This document shows, piece after piece, positions 1 through 6,759 of a stretch of DNA of 10,246 bases (within the stretch, counting starts at the first letter, position 1; each line of letters starts with the position of its first letter). Source of the DNA: Candidatus Aegiribacteria sp. (GTDB lineage Bacteria; Fermentibacterota; Fermentibacteria; Fermentibacterales; JCC-6); assembly GCA_030642525.1 (NCBI GenBank), contig DAOWNO010000041.1, positions 1-10,246 on the forward strand, in the 5' to 3' direction. The position numbers were made by a program, and so were the translations under genes. The notes beneath the pieces were generated by a model. That model had not been told where the DNA came from and did not search any database. It worked only from the letters and a program-made list of their open reading frames with translations.

Positions 1-2725
1 CACCAACTTGATCAGATAATCCTTGAAGAAGTTCACTGGCCAGCTGGATGTGTTTATCAGCAGTCAGCCTGAACCCGTAACCGAATTCAGCAGCGTCTTC
101 GAAGAGACTGTTGTTCCAGGCAGGACCTCTGCCATCATGATTCTTCGAATAGGGAGTGGTCGGGAGGTTTCCTCCGTAAATGGAACTGCATCCAGTGGCG
201 TTTGCTATGACGGCTCTGTCTCCAAACAGCTGAGTGAGAAGCTTGACATAAGGGGTTTCTCCGCATCCTGCACACGCACCTGAGTACTCGAAAAGGGGCT
301 GAAGCAGCTGTGATTCCTTGACAAGAGACACGTTGAGCTTCTTCCTGTCGAAATCCGGAATGTCCAGGAAGAATGAGTAATTCTCTCTTTCCGGTACGCG
401 AAGTGGAGGCTGATAGGCCAAATTGATGGCTTTCTTCTCAGGATCTTCCTTGTTCTTTGCCGGGCAGACATGTACGCATGTTCCGCAACCCGTACAGTCC
501 TCGGGAGCCACCTGAATGGTGAATATCATTCCCTCGAACTTGGCTCCCCTGGCATCAGTGGATTTGAAAGTATCAGGGGCGTTGCTCAAAAATTCCTTAT
601 CGTAAACTTTCATTCTTATCGCTGCATGAGGGCAGACAAGACTGCAGAATCCGCACTGGATACATGTATCCGGTTCCCAGACGGGGATTTCAAGCGCGAC
701 ATTCCGCTTTTCCCACTGAGTTGTTCCGGTAGGCCAGCTTCCATCAGCAGGCATGTCGGAGACGGGAATACTGTCTCCTTCCATTCTTATTATTTTCGCG
801 GTTACGCGCTTGACAAATTCAGGAGCCTCCTCTGGAACCGTAGGGGGCATTTCAATGGTGCTGGTAACAGTATCCGGATAATCCACTTCAAAGAGGTTTG
901 CAAGAGTCTGATCTACGGCATTGTAGTTCTTCTGGACTATCTCATCACCCTTTCTTCCGTAAGTCTTCTTGATGGCGTCCTTGATCTTCTGGATGGCTTC
1001 ATCTTTGGGAAGCACGCCCGAAATCGCGAAGAAGCAGGTTTGCATGATAGTGTTTATTCTTACACCCATACCGGTATCTTTTGCAACCTTGTAAGCGTCT
1101 ATAATAAAGAACTTCAGTTTCTTTGCGATCATTGCTTCCTGAACTGATCTTGGAAGCTTGTTCCATACTTCATCCACACTGAATGGTGAATTAAGCAGGA
1201 AAGTGGCACTATCTGCTGCGTATCCAAGAACGTCATATTTTTCAAGGAAGATGCTCTGGTGACATCCCACAAAATTAGCAGCAGTGATAAGACAGGTTTG
1301 TCTGATGGGTTCAGGACCGAATCGTAGATGACTGACCGTTCTCGCGCCTGCCTTCTTGGAGTCGTATACGAAGTATCCCTGTGCGTAGTTGTCGGTTTCC
1401 TCACCTATGATCTTTATACTGTTCTTGTTAGCTCCGACTGTTCCGTCGGAACCAAGGCCGATGAAAACAGCCTGAATCGTCGAGGGCAAATCAAGTTCGA
1501 AGTCAGGGATATCAAGAGAAGTTCCGGTAACATCATCATTTATGCCAACTGTGAAATGGTTTTTCGGTTCTGATTTGCTGGCCTCTTCGAGAACTGCTTT
1601 GACAATTGCAGGAGTGTATTCTTTGCTGGAGAGTCCATAACGACCTCCGATGACATTGATATCGCCTTTTCCATTTTCCCAGAGTGCAGTGATAACATCA
1701 AGGTACAGAGGTTCACCCGGACTGCCTGATTCCTTGGTTCTGTCCAGAACGGCGATGTTCCGTACTGAATCCGGTATTGAGTTAAGGAATGCTTCAGCAT
1801 CAAATGGCCTGTACAGGCGGACTTTTATCAGTCCTACCTTTTCACCTCTGTTACAGAGGTATTCAATTGTTTCATGAGCGGTTTCGCATCCTGAAGTCAT
1901 CTGCATTACCAGCGTCTCCGCATCCGGCGCGCCTACATAATCAAACAGATGATAATGCCTTCCTGTCAGTTCAGCGAATCTGTCCATGTAGTCCTGTACT
2001 ATTCCTGGAGTTGCGAGATAGTATGGATTAACGGTTTCTCTTCCCTGGAAATAAACATCAGGATTCTGGCTTGTTCCTCTGAGTACCGGATTATTCGGAT
2101 CAAGTCCACGGTTTCTTGCAGCTATTACAAGTTCATCATCCATCATGCTGCGGAGAACCTCATCCGGAACCAGTTCAATCTTCTGTATCTCATGGCTGGT
2201 CCTGAAGCCGTCGAAAAAATGGATAAATGGAATCCTTGCCTTAAGTGTAGATGCATGTGCGATCACCGCCAGATCCATTGCTTCCTGAGCCGAAGCGCTT
2301 GCCAGAAGCGCGAAACCGGTCTGTCTGACTCCCATGGTATCACTGTGGTCTCCGAATATTGACAATGCCTGACATGCGAGACTTCTGGCTGGAACGTGAA
2401 ATACTGCCGGTGTGAGTTCAACAGCGATCTTGTACATAGACGGTATCATGAGAAGAAGACCCTGTGATGCTGTGAATGTGGTGGTCAAAGCTCCAGTCTG
2501 AAGCGCTCCGTGTACGGCGGCAGAAGCTCCACCCTCACTTTGCATTTCCTGAACCAGCGGAATGGTACCCCAGATATTTGTCTTGCCTTGTGAGGACCAG
2601 GCGTCTGCGTATTCACCCATACCGCTGGAGGGAGTGATCGGGTAGATAGCAATAACTTCACTAAGCTTATGCCCGATTCGTGCAGTAGCTTCATTGCCAT
2701 CGATAGTAATCATTATCCGTTCCAT
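1..2725 (-). CDS. nifJ: Pyruvate:ferredoxin (flavodoxin) oxidoreductase, 3' end outside window
   Basis: Single-chain PFOR: oxidatively decarboxylates pyruvate to acetyl-CoA and CO2 in the cytoplasm using TPP, passing electrons through three [4Fe-4S] clusters to ferredoxin or flavodoxin. The frame is open from 2725 to the left edge, giving 908 residues; by family length (about 1170-1230) roughly 270-320 C-terminal residues are missing. Visible: the N-terminal pyruvate-site segment YPITPSS with T31, E64 in QEMQSEGG and R114 in PARS; domain III around G428; a two-cluster ferredoxin domain with C688/C691/C694/C698 and C744/C747/C750/C754; and the TPP/proximal-cluster domain with GACAGCGETPY (C818, C821) and ATGCSSIYGG (C846). 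The fourth proximal-cluster Cys lies beyond the edge. I chose the ATG at 2725 because AAAGGG precedes it by 9 nt and the key residues then fall at the numbering known for the Desulfovibrio africanus enzyme. An ATG at 2734 sits directly on that ribosome-binding site. It lies 63 nt downstream of asnS. Confidence 0.97.
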   Translation of the reverse strand, partial: MERIMITIDGNEATARIGHKLSEVIAIYPITPSSGMGEYADAWSSQGKTNIWGTIPLVQEMQSEGGASAAVHGALQTGALTTTFTASQGLLLMIPSMYKIAVELTPAVFHVPARSLACQALSIFGDHSDTMGVRQTGFALLASASAQEAMDLAVIAHASTLKARIPFIHFFDGFRTSHEIQKIELVPDEVLRSMMDDELVIAARNRGLDPNNPVLRGTSQNPDVYFQGRETVNPYYLATPGIVQDYMDRFAELTGRHYHLFDYVGAPDAETLVMQMTSGCETAHETIEYLCNRGEKVGLIKVRLYRPFDAEAFLNSIPDSVRNIAVLDRTKESGSPGEPLYLDVITALWENGKGDINVIGGRYGLSSKEYTPAIVKAVLEEASKSEPKNHFTVGINDDVTGTSLDIPDFELDLPSTIQAVFIGLGSDGTVGANKNSIKIIGEETDNYAQGYFVYDSKKAGARTVSHLRFGPEPIRQTCLITAANFVGCHQSIFLEKYDVLGYAADSATFLLNSPFSVDEVWNKLPRSVQEAMIAKKLKFFIIDAYKVAKDTGMGVRINTIMQTCFFAISGVLPKDEAIQKIKDAIKKTYGRKGDEIVQKNYNAVDQTLANLFEVDYPDTVTSTIEMPPTVPEEAPEFVKRVTAKIIRMEGDSIPVSDMPADGSWPTGTTQWEKRNVALEIPVWEPDTCIQCGFCSLVCPHAAIRMKVYDKEFLSNAPDTFKSTDARGAKFEGMIFTIQVAPEDCTGCGTCVHVCPAKNKEDPEKKAINLAYQPPLRVPERENYSFFLDIPDFDRKKLNVSLVKESQLLQPLFEYSGACAGCGETPYVKLLTQLFGDRAVIANATGCSSIYGGNLPTTPYSKNHDGRGPAWNNSLFEDAAEFGYGFRLTADKHIQLASELLQGLSDQVG

Positions 2726-2788
2726 TATTTCCATCCCTTTCAATATGCTAATTAGACAAACTCTGTTTCTTTACCGAATCTCTGGATT

Positions 2789-4171
2789 TCAGGTCATCTT
2801 CCCCTTTGATCTCGGGAAGGGAATGACATCCCTTATGTTCTCAATACCAGTGAGATACATCAGCAAACGCTCAAATCCCAGTCCGAATCCCGAATGGGGA
2901 GCAGAACCCCATTTCCGTAAATCGAAGTACCATGAGTAATCATCCATGTCAATACCGGATTTCTGCGCACGCTTCAGAAGAACACCGAGCCTTTCCTCAC
3001 GCTGGCTGCCCCCCACTATCTCGCCGACTTCAGGAAAAAGAAGGTCAGTACAAGCAACGGTTTTACCACCATCATTCAGACGCATGTAAAATGGCATTAT
3101 CTCAACCGGATAGTCCGTTACGAAAACCGGACTTTTAAAATACTCTTCCGTAAGGAACTTCTCGTACTCGGCAAAAATATTCATTCCCCACTCGGGCGAT
3201 TTATCGAAGAGTCCCGCATTTCTTTTCAAAAGATCCATTGCGTCCGTATATGTAATTCTTGAGAAATCACTCTCAATAAGCATTCTGTAACGATTCTTGA
3301 GACCTATCTCATAGAATTGTGTGAGAAATGCTATCTCATCCGGACATCTCTCTTGAAGGTTGCCGGCGATATTTTTGATGAACCTCTCAATCAAAGCAAT
3401 GTCGTCATCAAGATCGAAAAACACCATTTCCGGCTCGATCATCCAGAATTCAGCCGTATGGAATCTTGTGTCTGATGGGTCAGCCCTGAAAGTGGGACCG
3501 AATGTATAGACCTTTCCAATCGCCAGAGCGAGCGGTTCAGCTTCCAACTGAGCGCTCACAGTCAGGAACACCTTCTTTTTGAAGTAGTCCTTCGAATAAT
3601 CAACTTCGCCATCTTTAAAATTAATGCTGTCCAGTGGCATGGAAGTGACCTGGAAAGCTTCTCCAGCCCCCTCAGCATCGCTGGTCGTGATAAATGGAGC
3701 GTGAATGTAAAAGAATCCGTTCTCATCAAAGAATCGATGAATGGCCAGACTGAGATGGTGACTCATCCGTAAGACAGCCCCGAATGTATTCGTTCTGGGT
3801 CTGAGGTGAGGAATTGTTCTCAGGAACTCGATAGAATGTCTCTTCTTCTGAAGTGGATAATCATCTTCCACAGGACCAATGACCTCCAGGTGTTCAGCAT
3901 TGACCTCTCGCGACTGCTCAGCACCTGGGGAATCAATCAATTTGCCGCTAACCTTGATGCATGCACCGGTGGAAAGCCCGGAGAGTTCATCGTCCGAGAA
4001 TCTGTCTCTGTTAAAGACGATCTGCAGAATAGAAGAAGATGAGCCGTCATTTATAGAGGCAAAAGCGACGTTTTTACCCATCCTGGCTGTTCTGATCCAG
4101 CCGTAGACCGTAACATTTTCATCCTGACATTCTCCAGAAACAATGGACTGGATTGTTGAGCGTTCTATCAT
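2789..4171 (-). CDS. asnS: Asparaginyl-tRNA synthetase (class IIb)
   Basis: Charges tRNA-Asn with asparagine in the cytoplasm using ATP, so this organism need not rely only on the Asp-tRNA-Asn transamidation route. The 460-residue product is full length for a bacterial AsnRS (about 430-470). An N-terminal OB-fold anticodon-binding domain (about 1-105, with VYGWIRTAR at 22-30) is followed by the AsnRS signature YPLQKKRHSIEFLR (105-118) and HLRPRTNTFGAV. The class II core has a motif 2 region (TFGPTFRAD through EFWMIEPE, about 223-248) and motif 3 GFGLGFERLLMYLTG (428-442). The signature and HLRPRTNTFG separate it from AspRS. The start is set at 4171, where GGAGGG precedes the ATG by 4 nt; an in-frame ATG at 4195 would place that ribosome-binding site inside the coding region. 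An oddity is D231 where motif 2 normally reads FRAE. It probably shares a transcript with the upstream radical SAM gene and downstream nifJ. Confidence 0.97.
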   Translation of the reverse strand: MIERSTIQSIVSGECQDENVTVYGWIRTARMGKNVAFASINDGSSSSILQIVFNRDRFSDDELSGLSTGACIKVSGKLIDSPGAEQSREVNAEHLEVIGPVEDDYPLQKKRHSIEFLRTIPHLRPRTNTFGAVLRMSHHLSLAIHRFFDENGFFYIHAPFITTSDAEGAGEAFQVTSMPLDSINFKDGEVDYSKDYFKKKVFLTVSAQLEAEPLALAIGKVYTFGPTFRADPSDTRFHTAEFWMIEPEMVFFDLDDDIALIERFIKNIAGNLQERCPDEIAFLTQFYEIGLKNRYRMLIESDFSRITYTDAMDLLKRNAGLFDKSPEWGMNIFAEYEKFLTEEYFKSPVFVTDYPVEIMPFYMRLNDGGKTVACTDLLFPEVGEIVGGSQREERLGVLLKRAQKSGIDMDDYSWYFDLRKWGSAPHSGFGLGFERLLMYLTGIENIRDVIPFPRSKGKMT

Positions 4172-4278
4172 TTGTCCCTCCAGGTTCAGCTTCATAATTC
4201 ACGCTGAATCCAGAATTACAGCAATCAATTGAATTCGGAAGGAATAATCTAAGTACAGCAGGTTTTTCAGGCAACTCG

Positions 4279-5253
4279 TCAGTTGAGATTCCAATGTGTC
4301 CGTACGTTAGGGAAAGGAGCGTCCAGCGCAGTTCTGGGATGTCCGAGTTTCTTACCCTGCCAGCTGTTCCTGTCTTCGAGTGCCTGGTGAATGCTGCTTA
4401 TCACCGATTGTTTGTTCAGAGACCATTTCGGAGCAACTGTCAGGTTGTGATGAACCTCTCCGGTCAGTCTCTGTATCACAACCCACGGTTCCGTATGCTC
4501 AAGGAAAGTGATGACTCTCTCGATGTATTTCTCAAGCGTCATAGAGATAAATTCATTATTCAGGTACATTCTCTCAAGTTCAGTGTCCTTTACCACATGA
4601 AGGTTCTGGAGTTTCAGCCCTGAAGTTCCTGTCATTCGGATAAAACTCGCATCATCGAGAATATCTTCATCGTTGGATCCGGGATACCCGATTATCATCT
4701 GAGCTGTTGTAAGGATATCCCTTGAATGGAGTTCTTCCATTGCGATTAGAGTGTCTTTCGATGTGTGACACCTGTTCATATCCTCAAGAATTCTGTCATT
4801 CGAAGTCTGAACGCCCAGCTCAACCCAGAGGAACGTTCTTTCTGAGAGTTTTTCCAGTAGATCAAGAATCTGTGCGTTCAGGCAATCCGGCCTTGTGCAG
4901 AGAGCCAGGCCGACAACTCCCGGAAAATCAAGCGCTGTTGAATAAATTTCATTCAGTTTTTCAGGATCTGCGTAGGTTGTAGAATAGTCCTGCAAATAAA
5001 CCAGAAAACTGTTTACTTTGTATCTTAATGCAACATAACGGCAACCGGCTTCCAGCTGTTCATTGATAGACATGCCATTTTTGAAGGTCATCGGACGACT
5101 GCCTGCCGGATTGCAGAATGAACATCCTCCAGTCCCGGCGCTTCCGTCTCGATTGGGACATGTGAATCCACCAAGGAGACCTACTTTATGGACTCTGGTT
5201 CCGAAAATCTGCCTGAGGAAACCGTTGAGGTTGCGAATACGTCCATGGTCCAT
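4279..5253 (-). CDS. TIGR01212-type radical SAM protein (YhcC/YtqA family)
   Basis: A cytoplasmic radical SAM enzyme of 324 residues, close to the family's usual 300-330. The N-terminus VHKVGLLGGFTCPNRDGS and the cluster motif C-x11-C-x2-C (C32, C44, C47) are characteristic of this family and differ from the common CxxxCxxC. Further family blocks are LCTRPDCLN (118-126), VELGVQT (144-150), GYPGS (189-193), LQNLHVVKDT (215-224) and RLTGEVHHN (262-270), followed by VAPKW. From family knowledge, the Bacillus subtilis member YtqA (MnmL) takes part in finishing the mnm5 group on wobble uridine of tRNA; assigning that reaction here is inference, and no MnmM-like methyltransferase lies in the window. 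The placement just upstream of asnS, another tRNA gene, agrees with a translation role. The ATG at 5253 gives the normal N-terminus, but its ribosome-binding site is weak: GGAG lies 13 nt upstream. Confidence 0.9.
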   Translation of the reverse strand: MDHGRIRNLNGFLRQIFGTRVHKVGLLGGFTCPNRDGSAGTGGCSFCNPAGSRPMTFKNGMSINEQLEAGCRYVALRYKVNSFLVYLQDYSTTYADPEKLNEIYSTALDFPGVVGLALCTRPDCLNAQILDLLEKLSERTFLWVELGVQTSNDRILEDMNRCHTSKDTLIAMEELHSRDILTTAQMIIGYPGSNDEDILDDASFIRMTGTSGLKLQNLHVVKDTELERMYLNNEFISMTLEKYIERVITFLEHTEPWVVIQRLTGEVHHNLTVAPKWSLNKQSVISSIHQALEDRNSWQGKKLGHPRTALDAPFPNVRTHWNLN

Positions 5254-5297
5254 TAAACTTTCACACTCCGTTTGATTGTAAAATGAAAGGAATCAAC
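5254..5297. promoter_or_regulatory. Divergent spacer between the radical SAM gene and the NAT-like gene
   Basis: Only 44 nt separate the two divergent start codons, so any promoters must overlap the coding starts. On the minus strand TACAAT (complement of 5275-5280) matches a -10 box in five of six positions and would give a leader of about 20 nt for the radical SAM gene, but I find no good -35 box 17 nt upstream. On the plus strand the only clear signal is AAAGGA at 5287-5291 plus the flanking base, the ribosome-binding site for the ATG at 5298. The promoter call is tentative. Confidence 0.25.
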
Positions 5298-6113
5298 ATG
5301 GCTGACCGTCAGATAATTACCAGAGCCGCTGCTATGTTCTATGACCACTTCAATCTGGTTCCCGATGATGACAAAAAGGATTCCCTTCTGAAAATTGTTC
5401 AGAGTTTTTCATACATACCATGGGAAAACCTAACCAAGTTTTTAGCCAAAGCACAGCTTACAGAGAAAGAAAACAGACTGAGAGTGCCTGAAACCGTTAT
5501 CAGTGAACACATTCAGAATGGAGCGGGTGGAACATGTTTCTCTCTAACAGCTGCTCTTGGCGATGTCCTTGAATCAGCGGGTTATACCTGTAATCCTGTT
5601 ATGGCTGAAATGCATTATGGCAAGAATATTCATTGTGCTCTATTAATTATCACTCCCGATGGAAATCATTTTCTGGCAGACCCTGGATACCTTGTTCCTG
5701 TTCCAATACCTCTGGAGCCGGGAAAGAAAACAAGGCTTGATGTATACGATAAGAAACTGATATGGGAACCGGATTCTGACAGTGAATCATATGATATGTA
5801 TACGTTAGAGGGTGAGAAAAAGCAGTGGAGATATAAAGTAATGATGAAACCGACCAGCCTATCAGAATTCAGAAGTCACTGGCAGAAATCCTTTAATGCT
5901 ACAGGTATGAACAGCCTTCATCTGAACTGCCGAAGTGAAGATCGACGGTTATCCGCTCACAACTTGAACCTCCGCATAGTTGTTAAGGAGGGAAGCCGTA
6001 ATGAGAAACTCCGGGATAACTATTCCGGCAAGATTGAGAAGTACTTCGGTTTGAACCGAACTGTTACTGATGCTGCTTATAAGGAATGGAGAAAGCTATG
6101 TCTGGACAGGTAG
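5298..6113 (+). CDS. Arylamine N-acetyltransferase-like protein (NAT superfamily)
   Basis: The 271-residue product resembles the arylamine N-acetyltransferase fold, a cysteine-protease-like superfamily whose members usually move an acetyl or other acyl group from CoA to an amine. What I see is the ordered triad: C80 in GAGGTCFSLTAAL (matching the RGGxCxExN block of classical NATs), H112 in NIHCALLI and D128 in FLADPGY, with spacings of 32 and 16 residues against about 38 and 15 in classical NATs. PWENLTKF (41-48) corresponds to the NAT 'PFENL' block. Length fits the family (about 260-290). The C-terminal half (from about 150) is unlike NATs I know, so the substrate is unknown and a relaxed or different acyl-transfer role is possible. 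There is no signal peptide or membrane helix. The start is placed at 5298, 6-7 nt after AAAGGA, rather than the ATG at 5283 that overlaps this site. Its last 16 nt overlap the DUF4416 gene. Confidence 0.78.
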   Translation: MADRQIITRAAAMFYDHFNLVPDDDKKDSLLKIVQSFSYIPWENLTKFLAKAQLTEKENRLRVPETVISEHIQNGAGGTCFSLTAALGDVLESAGYTCNPVMAEMHYGKNIHCALLIITPDGNHFLADPGYLVPVPIPLEPGKKTRLDVYDKKLIWEPDSDSESYDMYTLEGEKKQWRYKVMMKPTSLSEFRSHWQKSFNATGMNSLHLNCRSEDRRLSAHNLNLRIVVKEGSRNEKLRDNYSGKIEKYFGLNRTVTDAAYKEWRKLCLDR

Positions 6114-6622
6114 AAGTTCCCCCTGTACTGGTTATTATCAGCATCATCTCGATCGAGGATCATCAGAAAGAAAGTACACTTATACCGCTTGAATCCAGAT
6201 TCGGGAAAACTGAATTTGAAAGTCCCCTCTTTCCGTTTGATCTTTCGGATTACTACGAAAAAGAGATGGGACCTTTTCTTTCAAGGCGCTGGTACTGTTT
6301 CAGTAAATTATGGGATGCCTCTGAGCTTGCAGAATGGAAGTGCTTCTGCGAGAGTATTGAAAACGGTTATACTGATCTGAAAGGTAACCGCACCGTTAAC
6401 ATCGATCCCGGTTATCTTGATTACGGCAAACTTGTTCTTGCCTCATTCAAAAGTGCTCCGGACAAGATCTACATGGGCAGAGGCGTCTGGGCTCATACCT
6501 GTCTCAGGTACGGTCACGGTACATTCATTGCTCCTGACCATAGCTTTCCGGATTTCAAGGATGGGAGATTTAACGACTTCATGCTTGAAGCCAGGAAACG
6601 TTACAGGAAAATGCTCAGGTAG
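6098..6622 (+). CDS. DUF4416 family protein
   Basis: A 174-residue, soluble-looking protein with the conserved blocks of DUF4416, a family of unknown function found mainly in anaerobic and candidate-phylum bacteria. The blocks, in order, are FESPLFPFDLSDYYEKEMG (40-58), the RRWYCF segment (63-68), RTVNIDPGYLDYGKLVLAS (98-116), KIYMGRGVWAHTCLRYGHG (123-141) and the C-terminal FPDF (150-153) before a basic end. Length matches the family, so it looks complete. The start at 6098 follows GGAG by 6 nt; an ATG at 6086 would sit directly on AAGGA with no spacing. It begins inside the last codons of the NAT-like gene, so translation is probably coupled and the two products may act together. I do not know its function and infer none; the conserved Tyr, Asp and Lys residues hint at binding or catalysis but that is speculative. 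Confidence 0.88.
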   Translation: MSGQVEVPPVLVIISIISIEDHQKESTLIPLESRFGKTEFESPLFPFDLSDYYEKEMGPFLSRRWYCFSKLWDASELAEWKCFCESIENGYTDLKGNRTVNIDPGYLDYGKLVLASFKSAPDKIYMGRGVWAHTCLRYGHGTFIAPDHSFPDFKDGRFNDFMLEARKRYRKMLR

Positions 6623-6637
6623 ATCTTTTTGTTGGTC

Positions 6638-6665
6638 TTGACATCCCTTCCCTGATCTGGATATT
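6638..6665 (+). promoter_or_regulatory. Candidate sigma-70-type promoter of the hybrid kinase gene
   Basis: A perfect TTGACA (6638-6643) is followed after 16 nt by GATATT (6660-6665), four of six matches to TATAAT. It lies 15 nt after the DUF4416 stop and predicts a transcript start near 6672, giving a leader of about 88 nt ahead of the kinase ATG. It is a pattern match only, in an organism whose sigma-factor preferences are unknown. Confidence 0.4.
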
Positions 6666-6696
6666 TTGTTTCAGTAAGTTAAGCCGCCGATCAGGG
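6650..6696 (+). repeat. Inverted repeat CCCTGATC/GATCAGGG
   Basis: Perfect 8-bp arms at 6650-6657 and 6689-6696 with a 31-nt loop; a further T-G wobble pair is possible at 6649/6697. The right arm runs into GTTTTG, so it could be a weak terminator for the NAT-like/DUF4416 pair, but the loop is long and the T-run short. The left arm lies between the candidate -35 and -10 boxes of the kinase gene, which also suits a regulator-binding site. Confidence 0.4.
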
Positions 6697-6706
6697 GTTT
6701 TGCGGA

Positions 6707-6733
6707 ACAGGTGTCAACCAGAAAAACACCTGT
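6707..6733 (+). repeat. Inverted repeat ACAGGTGT/ACACCTGT in kinase leader
   Basis: Perfect 8-bp arms (6707-6714 and 6726-6733) around an 11-nt loop, ending 13 nt before the GGAGG ribosome-binding site of the kinase gene. In RNA it would form a compact hairpin; in DNA it resembles an operator dyad downstream of the candidate promoter. No T-run follows, so it is not an intrinsic terminator. Confidence 0.45.
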
Positions 6734-6759
6734 ATTCTGTTATATACGGAGGCTCCAGC

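Noticed and set aside
470..1147. A 225-codon open frame on the plus strand
   Set aside because: It lies antisense to nifJ, resembles no family, and the opposite frame encodes the ferredoxin and central domains of PFOR without interruption.
4185..4208. TTCAGC/GCTGAA dyad just upstream of the asnS ribosome-binding site
   Set aside because: Six-bp arms with a 12-nt loop are likely by chance in a region this long; there is no T-run and no T-box-like sequence.
5279..5284. TAAAAT as a -10 box for the NAT-like gene
   Set aside because: The transcript would start about 5291 and lose the AAAGGA ribosome-binding site, and there is no -35 match upstream.
6700..6759. Kinase start at the TTG at 6700
   Set aside because: It would add 20 residues before the signal peptide, has no ribosome-binding site, and would place the second dyad inside coding sequence; the ATG at 6760 has GGAGG at good spacing.
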